From: Nymphaea colorata
Lineage: Eukaryota > Streptophyta > Magnoliopsida > Nymphaeales > Nymphaeaceae
Direction of reading: 5' to 3'
NCBI RefSeq assembly: GCF_008831285.2
Contig: NC_045138.2
Location: 40,229,115-40,293,114 of the forward strand
Length of the DNA: 64,000 nt
Part shown: positions 47,180-58,977 of the stretch, in pieces
Numbering within the stretch: position 1 is the first letter of the stretch
Layout: each line of letters begins with the position of its first letter
The notes under the pieces: generated by a model
What the model was told of the DNA's origin: nothing
Database searches by the model: none
The model's input: the letters and a program-made list of their open reading frames with translations, nothing else
Translations under genes and position numbers: made by a program

Positions 47180-49102
47180 TTATTGGTGACTTCTTCTATA
47201 TCTGATTTGTCGATAGCAAATTCGGAAAAATATGATACACCCTAGAAGCATCACTTCCAGTAAAACCATCACTTTCAGCCCTGTAACAATGAAAATGATT
47301 TGAGCATTGTAAACAATTCACCATGTCAAATAAGGAAGAGTATTATCAAAGAGCAGCACCTTCAAATTTGTGAACAATGTCATCTTTGTTCACTTGCTGT
47401 CTGTCATCTAAAATATCCAAATTCACCAACTCCGTTTGTTGTACTTTGTCTTGTGATATTTCAATCTGAATGGCCCCATTGTTTATGCATGTGTATGGAC
47501 AAATAACTTTTCCATCATTCTCGTCAGTTCCATCACAGCAATCTGTTCATTCCTCACTTCTTTTAATAACAACTGAAATTTTACCTATCATAAAAATTTT
47601 ACAGAATCTAGAACTCACAGATCATGTTGATGGACAAGCTAATATTAACATAAGTAATCTTTCCAAGCAAAAGATTTTGTTGACCAACCGCAGATATGAT
47701 CATTCACTCGGGAAGAGAACAGCAGAATAGGTGTGCTTCCCACGTTTCTACAATAAAATTTGCTCTCTGGGCAGGATGATGTTCCTGCAAAGAAATGCAC
47801 CAAGGTCATAAAGCAATCGTCTGAATCTCCAATAGGGAGATTTGAGGTGTTTTCCAGATGATCGGATGGTGAACACATGTATATATATCATTTGTTATCA
47901 GGCGCTGTAAGGCTTAGCATCAAAGCCATTTGAACTGAAGATCACTCATTAGTGCTATTTTTCAAGTCCCAGCTAGATGCATTCATCTACCATGGAAATA
48001 TTACCGAACAAAACTTGCTCAAACACGATACACCGCTTAAGTTTATAATTTATAGCCCCAGATACAAGAAGGATGCTACGCTTCAAGAGACATAGCTATG
48101 GTGACAAATACTGACTTTACTTTTTCCTTCGGAATATTTGTCTGTTAGCATCCAAATAGCAGAAGCAATCCAGTTACTTTGTTCCATTAATTTGTCTGTC
48201 CTGTACCCAGGGGGCTGTATGCTATGCCCTTCTTGGATAGATAAGACATATCGAGATAGTTGGGAAGAACGAGGAACTTGTAATTCGAAGTGCAGTAGGC
48301 GAATTATTGTATAACAAGTAAAAGTCTCGAAACCTGTTGCTGTTGATTCTTTGTTCTTCTCCTATAACCTTGTTATGTCTCAAAGCAGGATCAATCGACT
48401 TCCTTGCTACTCGTCAGGGATTAAACCATATATCAAAAGTTTAGCGGCATCTTTTACCGGGTGAGACTTGATCCGGGTTGTTCATGTATAAAGATATGAA
48501 ATCAGGTTTCTTGGTCCGGCCTAGCATGGTATTGACGTAAGCAATCTACTTATGATGAAAGGCCAGACTACATAGATGAATAGTATTATTAAGGAAAAAA
48601 ATGATTGCAGGAACACATGATCCCGCAGAAGGCAAACGGGCAGAGTTTTTTCTAGTACTGACTAGTGACTACAGGGAGTGCCATAAATTAGAAAATTTTG
48701 AAGAACCATTCTCCAGATTTTATCAACTAAGCTCGTTAGTCACTTGCCAGCCAACAAAATGATGAAAAGAAAGACTAAAGCAAGATATTGTGGACTAAGA
48801 AATAGAACCAGGTTCATCTGTGCCATCTGAACAGTCGCAGAAGCCATCATTCAGTCTCTCCCTTGGGAAGAACTTTGACCCATCTCTGCAACGGATCTCC
48901 GGAGATGAAAAATACACTTCATCTGAAAGACACGCAAAGACGTCAAAAAGACTCATGTGTCAGAGAGAGAGGGAGAGAGAGAGATCGGAACACCTTCGGG
49001 AGAGATTCCAAGAAATGGGGAGGTAGATCTCCGAGAGAATGCGGATTTGAGAAGGAATAGAAGACAAACTAAGCTCAGTGAGTTCTGGATCGAGGACTTC
49101 AT
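47180..49102 (-). CDS. Membrane-anchored glucosidase II beta-like (PRKCSH-like) protein, five exons, 200 aa
   Basis: Minus-strand exons are 49102-48994, 48922-48809, 47784-47689, 47542-47360 and 47280-47180 (603 nt); every junction is GT-AG and phase 1. Residues 1-23 form a signal peptide. Two Cys-rich LDL-receptor-A-like repeats follow, with calcium-binding signatures [15 protein letters not shown] (61-75) and [16 protein letters not shown] (101-116), and FYCRN and SSRVND as in the glucosidase II beta N-terminus. After an acidic linker comes a transmembrane helix (about 171-188) and a basic tail ending RRSHQ. Full glucosidase II beta is over 500 aa with an MRH domain and an ER-retention signal; this protein has neither. 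It resembles the short plant paralogue I recall as Arabidopsis At2g42390. An ER membrane role in glycoprotein processing is inferred. An in-frame ATG 54 bases upstream is possible. Confidence 0.88.
48962..48984. repeat. GA-rich tract in intron 1 of the glucosidase II beta-like gene
   Basis: A short GA tract fills part of the 71-nt first intron, serving as a CT-rich stretch on the minus (coding) strand. Confidence 0.8.
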
Positions 49103-49668
49103 TCCGGGATTCAGGGGAGGCGGCCCTCCCTTTCTGTAACGGTGAAAGCCTAACAAACAGCAGATAAGGGATCAAGTTTTCCTGAGAAAATTGGAGGACT
49201 TGAGCGATGACAAGTCAAATTGACCGAGAGAGCTTCTCGGTTGCTGGTAGCCTGGTTCCGTCACTTCTGTAGCATGACTCAAGTGCCCAACCCGGAATCC
49301 CTTGGACGATTTCAGGATTCTTGTCATCAAGAGTTCCCCAACCGTGATAACAACTCACAGTTCCAAATTGAGATCAGACTGACGGGAAAAGTTAAACCCT
49401 GAAACCGACGCACCTTATACACATCGAGTTATGTACCTATAACCTGCAAAGAGGGAGGAGCGAGACACCATGATTATTCGAAGGACAATCTTCAGCAGCT
49501 CTACAATGCCGACTCTCAACCGCTTTATTAATGATATTTAACGGAAACTTCGCAAAATACATGTCTAATTTTTCATGGTATCGTAGAAAGCCTTAAAGTT
49601 TCATTTCAACCAACAGAATCATTGGCTACGGTTTGTCAATGTCACCTTTTTGCTTAGTAAATCATCAA

Positions 49669-49800
49669 GAGTCTGTTTGGTAATAAGAACAGTTTAAAAA
49701 AAATCATAAATACTACCTAATATGAAATAAATTTAGTCTGATATTTAAAACAAATTTATGAAGCAGTAACAAATTATCATTATTGCCAAATAGTATCTGG
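49669..49800. repeat. MITE-like element (GTTTGG ends)
   Basis: About 130 bp beginning GAGTCTGTTTGGTAATAA and ending TTATTGCCAAATAGTATCTGG, so the ends are inverted repeats around TATTTGGCAATAA and TGTTTGGTAATAA. The interior is AT-rich. Ends and right part resemble 10222-10377. Confidence 0.65.
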
Positions 49801-50095
49801 GAGCTACTTTAACCATACAAAGTGTGGTAGAAAACGTTTCAGCAAGATATATGGTTGAAAACATAGAGCGTGATCATTTTGAACATGCTTTTTTTTATGT
49901 ATTAGCTGTTTTTATCTTACCCTCTTCAAAAAATATGACTTTGAAAATGGCAAGACATGACGTTTGCCGAACCCGGGCCAAAAAGATGAGACTTTTTATA
50001 AGACTTTTATTTAATTCTTATAAGTAAATATATGATACAAATTCATATTGTTTGTTATATGCTATAACCATTTGTCATCGTGGCATTCCACCATC

Positions 50096-50126
50096 AAAAT
50101 ACGAATATATATATATATATTCGTAT
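50096..50126. repeat. AT-core palindrome
   Basis: AATACGAATATAT on the left is the mirror complement of ATATATTCGTATT on the right, with an alternating AT centre. Confidence 0.75.
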
Positions 50127-50756
50127 TAACATCGTTTTGCATATAGAAAACCTAATGTTTGGCGTAATAATGAGGTAGAAAGGCATAAACGAATTATCTG
50201 AGATAGAAAGGAACAGATGGGTGATTCACGTGCGGTTTGAGTTAAGGAGAAACAGACATGTACTTCAACCAACTTTCAGTAAAAAGCATGGTTATATTGC
50301 ATTTTTATGTAAATTATATGAAGCAAGGAGAGCAGCGTTGATAATTATCGAGCCTTACTCCTCGCCAATACGATGCATAGCCGATGCGAGTATAATATTT
50401 TCTTTTTTCTTTTTCATTTTTGTAAATCAATTAAAATACATACAATTTTAAGTTTTGTTGTCGAACTTTACCACACCTCATTTTTTGATACATTCAATAA
50501 TTCCAATCCTTCAACAGCTTCGTACATAAGATAGACATCAAAAAGACGGTGTCAACCAAACGAAGCAGCCCGAATCTATAACGAGCCAAAATTACAACCC
50601 AACCCAAACAGAGACCATACATAAATTCCAATTTGCGTAAGATTGATTGTAAAAAAATTTGGCACTACACCTCAGGTTACCGCAATTGTAAATGACTTAT
50701 AGGGTCCTAAACTTCAAGCAAAGTTCAACTTGTATTTTTTTTTTTATTTGAAGTTC

Positions 50757-50992
50757 TTTGGTTAATAGCCTCCCTTTATAAGTCATTGATGATCCCTCAC
50801 AATCTTTCCGAGTATTGAACCGGCTCTAACTCTGAATACTACTGTAACAACTCATCCTGCACCCTACCAGTTTTCATTCCAACCCCAAAAGGATAAGAAC
50901 CAAGATAATCATCACATTAATGACCTCCCTTTATAAGTCTTTGAAGATCCCTTAAAATATTAGATACAGAACTAAACTTCTGGGGTGTTACA
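50757..50992. repeat. Dispersed repeat, possible solo-LTR fragments
   Basis: The unit 50843-50992 starts TGTAACAACTC and ends GGGGTGTTACA, giving a perfect 7-bp inverted terminal repeat of the TG...CA type. It has CTCCCTTTATAAG inside. A second partial copy (CCTCCCTTTATAAGTCATTGA onward) lies just before it at about 50768. It is related to 26464-26694. No matching flanking duplication was found. Confidence 0.55.
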
Positions 50993-50993
50993 T

Positions 50994-51016
50994 ACTCTCT
51001 CTCTCTCTCTCTCTCT
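50994..51016. repeat. (CT)n microsatellite
   Basis: A short CT tract directly after the solo-LTR-like repeat. Confidence 0.85.
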
Positions 51017-52368
51017 TTTCCACCTTATATCATAATGACACTTGATTGTCTTTGATCTACTTTGTTCTAATTAGCTATTCAGAATTTGAGATCCGTGAAG
51101 TTAGTATGCACCAGACACCGCCCCTCTAATCTTTCATCAGTTATTTTGCCAATGCAACAAAGTGAAATGAGGAACTCAGGTGTGGATTTAAGTCTGACCT
51201 AAGACCTACAATTTATTCAAACATAAATTTAATATGAATCTTTGGCGCCATTGACAAAAGCATACTGAATCAGATTCATGGATCTCAAACCTGAGGTGAT
51301 CAAACAACTCCTTAGGAAATTAGGGAGCATGCATAAAAAGAACTACCACACTGCAACACAACTCAGTTTTAGGGTATAAGATCTCTTTGAAATGTGATCA
51401 AACTTATAATTACATATGTTCCTATTTTTGGAGGATAGTGGAGATCAAGCGACATAATAGAATAACCATAAACTGAATCCCCAGCTAGTTTGGAACCTTT
51501 GACATTCTCATCTTCATAAATCATACTGCAGCCACCCCAGACCATTTGATTGTGACGCAGTTGCTAGTATTTTGCTTGATTGACTTGTGTTATATAGAAA
51601 ATAAGCAGTTCCAACGCATTTGATTTGGGACACCCATCCACAACTTAAAACTGGGGGAAGCTCCACGCCAGTTGAGTCATAGAATCGGATTTCATGAGGT
51701 GTATATATATATATAAATATATCCATGCCAGTTTAAGACTCAATTTTCTTCCAAGAATGAATTTAGTTTCAAGGTAAAATCCTTGCCTGAAACCCTATCT
51801 TAGGGATATGGTTCATGTTCTTGAAAGCTGTGTTTCATAAATATTTACACACGGATGAAGATATGGATACAGCTACCCATCTGCCATTTATATATAACTG
51901 TAAACGTACGCTGCATGGGCACTCTTAGCAGATCAGTAAAAGATGAGCCCGTTTAACAATCGTTTTTAGCTTTGCAATATGAATAAATGTAATTAGTCGT
52001 TGAGAATATAATTTATAGTTTGAATAAATTAATTTTTAAATGTATACATTTCATGGTAAAATGTATGGAACACTTGTTTGTAGGTGGGATAAACTATTTG
52101 CCAGGAAAATTAAACCTCCTGATATTCTTTTAAAGGAGTCAAGATTTTACTTATATAACAATATAAACAATGCACAACGGTCATCAGGTAAATAGAACTA
52201 ACGTAACAGAGGAGTTCCGCCAAAAAAAAAAAAGTACTGGGAGAACAAAAGCGAAGATAAATTTGGTATTACGGAACTACGCAATAATTTGAAAATTATA
52301 AGTACTCGTTACCAGTTATTCTGAGCAATGTTATTATGATAAAATTTGCGTAATTTGGTAATACATGT

Positions 52369-52460
52369 CTTGGAGCAAAAACATTAGATATTCTTGTTGC
52401 AAATTTGCAACAAATCAGTCTAAGCTTGGAGCAAAAACATTTGATATTCTTATGGCAACA
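52369..52460. repeat. 57-bp tandem duplication
   Basis: CTTGGAGCAAAAACATTAGA is followed 57 bases later by CTTGGAGCAAAAACATTTGA, and both continue into TATTCTT and a TTGCAA or TGGCAA motif. Confidence 0.75.
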
Positions 52461-52744
52461 AAGACAGATTACATTCTTGATCAATTTTTAAGGTCTGAAG
52501 TCCATCTCCATGCCCAGGTCAATGGAAGTTTATACCACTGTAGCACAACGGGAGACAATTCATAAGTTCAAATTTCAGGACAAGACGAGTGCAGCTAGCT
52601 ATTTGAATACCTGCATGTCAAGTCTCTGTGTGCATAAAAAAATTCTCTCTCTCAGCCGCGTCTACTGTCTAAGGAGAAACCAAATATTTCAACCAAGTTC
52701 ATGGCCTCTTCTATTTCACAGGAGTCCGAACAACGAGATCTCTT

Positions 52745-52748
<4 letters not shown>

Positions 52749-52793
<45 letters not shown>
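52749..52793. repeat. (CT)n microsatellite
   Basis: A 45-bp CT tract about 530 bases beyond the WOX stop codon. Confidence 0.95.
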
Positions 52794-52797
<4 letters not shown>

Positions 52798-53320
52798 ACT
52801 CAACCAAACAACTGCATCCAATTTGAGAGTTTTTCGAACGCTTAATTTCAGGGATACGTAACTAGCTAACTAACGAAATTTGCAATTTCCTGCATGGTGT
52901 TTACCAGAAATTGCATATTTGAGGAATCATCATATGATCAAGAAAGAGAACCATTAAGATAAAAACTAGTATTCATGCAATCCAACGATGTAATTCAAGT
53001 GCCAGGACTGCCCAACACACGAAAGGGGATCTAAAATTTCACCTTACAAAAGTGACACCAAATGAGGAAATAGAAGCAAAATGAGAAACAGAAAGGAGAT
53101 CAAAGCGCTGCACTACCACTAACTGATGAGCTCCACAGTTCACGTTAAGTCAGCATCTATATATACTTATACCTGCATTAATGAGGGGAAGTCAATAACT
53201 AGGAAAGGAACGGCGAAAGAAATCATAATGATTGAAACTTCTTCTTTTTTTTCTGAAGAGAAAAAAATGGATCTAAACACGAGTTATCTTCTTCAAGAAC
53301 CAGAACTGTCTGTCTCTCTA

Positions 53321-54952
53321 TCACTCTCTCTCTGTGCCCTCTGTAAGATTAAGAGAAATACATACCAGGTAGTAGAAAGCGCCATTTTGCAACGGCTGCA
53401 ATGTGACACCAAATTCATCAGTCATCACCGGCTGTCCGGAGGAATGAAGCAGCACAGCTTCCTCCCCAAAAGCTTCCCTTACATTTACAGGCATCGGCGC
53501 CACTTCGAATGCAAGATCATTAATAAACACCGTCAGTCTTGCAGAGCTGGAGGCAGAACCGCCCAAATCTGGAATACCCACAAACATCAAAGGCATGCAT
53601 CAATCCTGAAAACCATGAAATCAAGTTGCTTATTTTTCTCAGCTCTGTCTCTCTTTTACCTTGCAGTAATGGAGCAATGGCGTAATTCTGGTGAGGGCTT
53701 CCTACAACAACATTCAGCCTTTCGTCCTGTTTCAGCTGCTCATGGAGTTGCACCATGCTTGATAATTCAGAAAGAGAAGAGGGCGCAGAGAGGGAGGGAA
53801 ATGGAGCACTGTTCTGAAAAAAGAAGGATCGTGGGTCGTGAAGAGGGAATTGGTGCAGTGCTGGTTGGTAAAATCCGGCTTGATTAACGGAAGCAGTAGG
53901 AGTGGATGGAGAATTAACAGACTCCATGGCGTTAAGGTATGCACTTGATGACGTCCTTTCAGAGGAAGAGGATGAATTGGTGGTGGTGGTGGTGGTGGTG
54001 GTGACGGTGGCGGTGTTGGTAGTGGTGGCCGCTGTAGCGGCTGCAGTAGCAGTTGCAGTGATGGTGTTCATTTGAGGTGGTGGTGTTGCAGCCATAGAAG
54101 TGCTGGTGGGGGTTGAGAGATGAGTTTTTCCTGAAAGATGGCGCTGTTTGTGTTTGCTTCTGGACTTGCGATTTTGGAACCAGTAGAAAACATTGGCGTC
54201 ACCTACTTGACCATACTCTTGCAGCTGAGCTCTGATCTTCCTTATCTCATCCCTTGGTGGATTTACCATTCCAGAGTTGAAGATGGCCTCCAGTATCCTT
54301 ATCTGCTCTGGCTTCGGGTTCCATCTGGGTTTTGGCTCTGGGCTTCTTTCTTCACCTCCCACTGAGTGAAATATTTCAAGACATGTAAGATTACTTGTTC
54401 TTTTGTCATGTCAATGTTCCATAACACTAGGATGGAAATGGTACTGATGAAATGTCCACTGTGACAGAAGTATGGGTTTCATGCAATATTTTTACGATTA
54501 CACTTTCATTTTACGGGAACGAATCTAGGCATTTCGCCACCGTCTTCATCTTGCCAGAGAGCGAGAGGAAGAGAGAGCAGAGAGAGAGCGAGGGCATGAA
54601 TTTCTCAAAAATTTGTAACCATATGCACCAAGATTAGACAACCTTTATATTCATTCTCAAAGGTCATTTCAAGAACCCCCCCATCTGTCTCTCTCTATAT
54701 CACTCTCTCTCTCTCTCTCTCTACATCAATCAGTGGGTCTGAGGATTCATGAATGATTGTGGACATATCTGATGACCCAAAAGGTAAGAAAGGAGAGAAT
54801 AGCAGGAGAGACAGAAGAAAGAAATGATGAGTACCTGATGAATAGGGTTGCTTCTGGCAAGCCGAAATTATGTCATGCTGCCACTGGTGATGATGCGAGT
54901 TGCAGGGCTTAGACTTGAACATGCTGGGCCAGTGCCTGTTCGAAGAAGCCAT
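53321..54952 (-). CDS. WOX9: WUSCHEL-related homeobox transcription factor, WOX8/WOX9 (STIMPY) type, three exons, 355 aa
   Basis: Minus-strand exons are 54952-54835, 54361-53660 and 53568-53321 (1068 nt), with introns of 473 and 91 nt, all GT-AG and phase 1. The protein opens [16 protein letters not shown], the WOX8/9 signature. The homeodomain (about residues 50-115) begins [18 protein letters not shown] and its recognition helix reads [16 protein letters not shown], as in the intermediate WOX clade rather than the WUS clade. A Thr/Ala/Ser-rich stretch follows (about 125-175). The last exon encodes the conserved WOX8/9 C-terminal segment (TVFIND..., [21 protein letters not shown]). In Arabidopsis STIMPY/WOX9 sustains meristem and embryo growth and WOX8 acts in the basal embryo lineage; a similar nuclear role is inferred. 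A perfect donor (CTG then GTATGTA) near the end could remove the last residues by splicing into an unseen exon. Confidence 0.93.
53975..54065 (-). repeat. Trinucleotide-type repeat inside WOX exon 2
   Basis: GGT and related GTGGTGGTG runs on the plus strand encode the Thr-rich and Ala-rich tract of the WOX protein. Such coding microsatellites vary in length between alleles. Confidence 0.85.
54700..54722. repeat. (CT)n tract in WOX intron 1
   Basis: A CT tract in the 473-nt first intron, just downstream (coding sense) of exon 1. Confidence 0.85.
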
Positions 54953-55070
54953 GATGATGACCAACTGTGAGAGGAAGCTGAAAGAGAGGCTGAATCCTCC
55001 CAGAAATCACAGTTTTCTTTTAGCTTCTGCTTCTTGTGCACTCCAGCGGCAACCACCATAAAACCTCCTC

Positions 55071-55075
55071 TTATA
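55071..55075 (-). promoter_or_regulatory. Probable TATA box of the WOX gene
   Basis: On the minus strand AGCTATAAGAGG puts TATAA about 120 bases before the ATG at 54952, the same spacing as the TATA candidates of GDSL copy 3 and gene 5. Confidence 0.5.
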
Positions 55076-58000
55076 GCTCTCACCTACCCTGTGAACAGAG
55101 AACCAATTCCATTCTAATAAATAAGTCATGCCCTTTCTCATCTTTCAAAGAACATCCATTAATTTAAATGTGACAAAGGCGAATGCTCAGTAATAAAAAT
55201 CAAACAGAATTAGAAAAAAAGGATATGAGAACAGACTATCCCCTTTGAGGCCTCCCATCCTTTCTTCCCTCCTTACTCTACTGTGCATTAAATCCCAAAC
55301 TTTACTTCTCTCAACTCAAAGTACAATAATTTTCCCTTGTGCTATCAGCAGAGTTTCTGGTGAAAACCCGACATGATTGTGCTTATATAGAACAGGTTTT
55401 GAATTTTCTTTTTGATGAACAGGGGGAAGATGAGGACTTCTCTCTTTTATATTGTACTCTGAACATGGCAGAAAGTAAAGAATCTCTCTCTCTCTCTCTC
55501 TCGTTTTGCTTTTTATGGACTGAAGTTGGAGGGGTGTCATTAATGAATAGTGAAAGAGGAGCTATAACTGCTAGGATTATTCTAATGGATGAAGTTGTTG
55601 CAGGAGTAAATATAGGGTGTTTGAAAGTCAAGAAAGGTGAACGGAGGTGGCATTTGATTGGAGAGGCAGTAATTGCGATCTTGGACTATCTTGGGCAATC
55701 GAAGGGACCGACTTGAGCGTCAAAAGAAAAAGGTAATCGTGTCCCTCAGTTCTTCCCAATTTCGTTACAACATCATAAACCCGGTGAAAATTCTATCCCA
55801 ATTGCAAATAACCCACGTCTAAGACGCATTCTAACAGATATACAAATAAATCAAAGACTCTGATCCACAAACTAACTTATGACTGCTAGATCATGGTTTA
55901 TGATGATATATAGAGGCTCAGCATCGTTTGATTTGGGAGACAAACAATATTTTGATTGTAGCAGCGACCAGTTGCTACGGCCATCAGTAACACAACACAG
56001 CTACCATTGCTGCCCTGCTAAAATCTGTTGTGCAATATGCATGCTTATGCATTAAGGTTTTCATGACCGTTGTCTTTAGAATGAGATTTACAGGGAATTC
56101 GCCCGATCAGAGGAAATTCAATCTCATATGAAAAGAAGATTTTTTACTGAAAATAAGCAAATTAAATATTATCGTTCAGTTTTTTAACATCTAAACGATA
56201 TTACCTTGGAAAGTGTACGTTTCATATTAGATTTTTTTCCGTCATTTTGGTACTGTGATAATCTTTTTCTCTCTGACCCGATTTCTCCTACTAACTTTCC
56301 AGGTCAAGAAGATTGGCAAACCAGTCCTGGTGCCAGACCCCAGATTGCGGAGGAAGGAAGAAAAAATGCGTAGGTTAGATTTGCAGCCATCACTTTAGGA
56401 ATCCAGAGAGACAAAGGTTGCTCCACTTGTACGAGCATGAACGGGTGGTGATGGCTGAGGTAACTATACGGCATCCGTCGGGCCAGGTTGCTAGGTTTTA
56501 TACACATATACATGTTTGCTGTCTATATCTGGATCTTAACGTATGCACACGCACACATGCACATGTTCATGGTAGTTCGTTCATCTATCTTTTGTTTTGA
56601 ATCGGTAGAGGGGAAAAACATAGATTATTAAGTCTTCCAATTTCAGGAAACTAATTCCCCACCAGCTACCAGTTATGAATTCATTGGTTTCACTTAGATT
56701 TGCTCTTTGGACGTCTAAAACCAACGAGGGTATGGCCCTGCTTTTCTCATTCGAGAGAGAGAGAGAGAGAGAGCACGTAGTTTGGTGTTGATGCTGGTTA
56801 GCCTTTGCAACATTGCAAGCAAGTGCCTGCAGCTCGTTCAGAGAGATCGAAGATAAAGAAAGAGGTGCAATTCCCCATGCCAAGTTTTTTAAAAAAAAGG
56901 AAGAGCTTGATGGATGGTGGTTGGGGCGTCTAAGTTGTGTCGGTGCGATCCCGACACGCCATGCATGCATGCATCCTCTCGTACCATTCCAATCTCTCTC
57001 TGTCCTCAATTACTGCGCATGTATTCGACTTCTTATTGGATAGACATGGCCTGGTTCACCTGTGACTTCTGGGAGACACTAGATCTCTCTCCATGGCCGG
57101 TTCAAGAACTGCAATATGAAGTGCGCTACAGCTTCCTCTTTTCCTGTTAATTCCATCAATTAGATCTTCAAATTTCGATTTCCCCTGGGCTTCAGGGCAG
57201 GGATGAACATTTGATTTGTCATAAATTTTGTTGCTTCTACTTTTCTACAAATGATAAGCGATGAAATTGGTAGATACCCTCGACGATGATCAATACAGTG
57301 ATCAGACAAAGAACAAAAGAGGAGCCATTTGATTCATGTGACTACCTTCCGGGGCACCAATTAGAGAATAATATCTTGTGAGCATCTATAATCGGCAAGG
57401 AGTAACTGGAAGATTGACTGCATCCTGTGATCCATCCCATGCAAGCACTTCAATTAAAGAACAGTCTCTCACAATGGTGAAAGACTAATTTATAAGCGCA
57501 ATGGCCGATCACCATATGTATACTACTGTGCGTCACTTGGATTGATCAGTTCAACCACTTGGGTCGAGTAAACCGATAGTAATGCCAAATGATGCTCAGG
57601 ATCATGTTGATGTACCATAATGTGTTGTAGTTCTCAGCAGTAACCCTAAGTGAGCCCTTGGTGATCTGGAGAAATTATCCTGGATGCCCTAAGTTTATAA
57701 ATAACTTCTCAATCACTACAGATCTGGTGAAACTCGTCTCATTGCAAATGAATTCTGCAGCATTGAACTCTTGACGCCATGCAACTTGTACGCTTTCAAA
57801 GGCAAAACCATGCAAGCATATACAACGGGCCTGTGTGGGCTAAGTAAACGCTAGCAATTAAGAGTGGAGACATAAAAACTTGTGAAAGCAAGCATTCTTC
57901 TGAAAGACGCAGCAAAGAAGCTACCTCAAAAGCAGGGTGCAAAGAAAGTAAAGGAATCCTTAATTGGAGACATAAGTTACTAATGGCATTCCTTCCCCTT

Positions 58001-58649
58001 GACTCCCATGACAGAAATGCTCCCCTTCTCTCTCTCTCCCTCTCTCTCAGTGATCTCTCTCCTGCCACATGGGTCCTCGTGCTTTCTCTTCATGAATGCT
58101 CCCAGTGTACCATCCAAGAACTCATTTAAATTTCCAAAGCTGAAAACTTTAGGTTACAGCACCAATGTAATTAAAGGCAGGAGTATATATATTTAAAAAA
58201 AGTGGAAGGCCGAAATGGCCCAGTAGATCTTGGCGAGCATCTACAATTAAATAAGCTCACATGACACTGTGAAACTAAAAGGGAGTTACGTCGCATGGTA
58301 ATCATGCGGAGCTTAGTAAAGAATGCCTTACATGAACACATTTTTTTATCCTTTGACTCTGACAAGCATTGGTTATGTTGCTTGATCCACGAACGCGACT
58401 ACTTACCTGCCTTCCACTTCTTCCTTTCCAATCCCTCTCCCTCTCTTGCTCTTTTATATATATATACATATATTTATATACAAAAGAGGGAGAGAGAAGA
58501 AGAGGGAGAGGATAAGGATACTGGCTTATCTCTCTCTCCCCCTCTCTCTTAATGAGCGACGATCTAGCGGCCTAGTAACCGGCAAATGTGCCGCTAAATT
58601 ACTGGGGGCATGTCAGTTAGTTTGTGGCTACATCGATTTCCATGTAAAT

Positions 58650-58683
<34 letters not shown>
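58650..58683. repeat. (CT)n microsatellite
   Basis: A 34-bp CT tract in the WOX-LBD spacer. Confidence 0.93.
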
Positions 58684-58690
<7 letters not shown>

Positions 58691-58951
58691 AGGATAGTCC
58701 TTTTTCACATGCATAGATATGCTTTAGTATCAAGAAGCAATGAAATAGTGGGTTGAAAGTGCAGAAGAGTGTTATGAGGATAATATTGCTTATTCCGGCA
58801 TGGCCACCTCTGCCGGTGGCTTACTTTCATTTCAGAATCGGTTACTGCCGAACCACAAGTTCCACCATTCCCTACCCAATTGCCGTAGCTGCGAAATATT
58901 GTAACTTGGTACATAGAAACTCATAGAATTGGTTTTACTTTCACTTTCAAA

Positions 58952-58977
58952 TCTCTCTCTCTCTCTCTCTCTCTCTC
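58952..58977. repeat. (CT)n microsatellite
   Basis: A 26-bp CT tract, 270 bases from the previous one. Confidence 0.93.

Larger units (their letters stand above)
49103..53320. other. Intergenic: upstream of the glucosidase II beta-like gene, downstream of the WOX gene
   Basis: About 4.2 kb without a supportable gene. It holds a MITE (49669-49800), an AT palindrome (50096-50126), a solo-LTR-like repeat (50757-50992), a tandem duplication (52369-52460) and a long CT tract. The reading frames at 52510-52845 and 53126-53887 on the plus strand are microsatellite or antisense artefacts. Confidence 0.5.

Noticed and set aside
53126-53887. A 253-codon plus-strand frame over the WOX gene
   Set aside because: It runs antisense across WOX exons 2 and 3 and a microsatellite, with no recognisable domain.
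55339-55716. A 125-codon plus-strand frame upstream of the WOX gene
   Set aside because: It has no known domain, contains a CT-encoded Ser-Leu run, and lies in the promoter of a gene on the other strand. Chance cannot be excluded, and there is no splice support.
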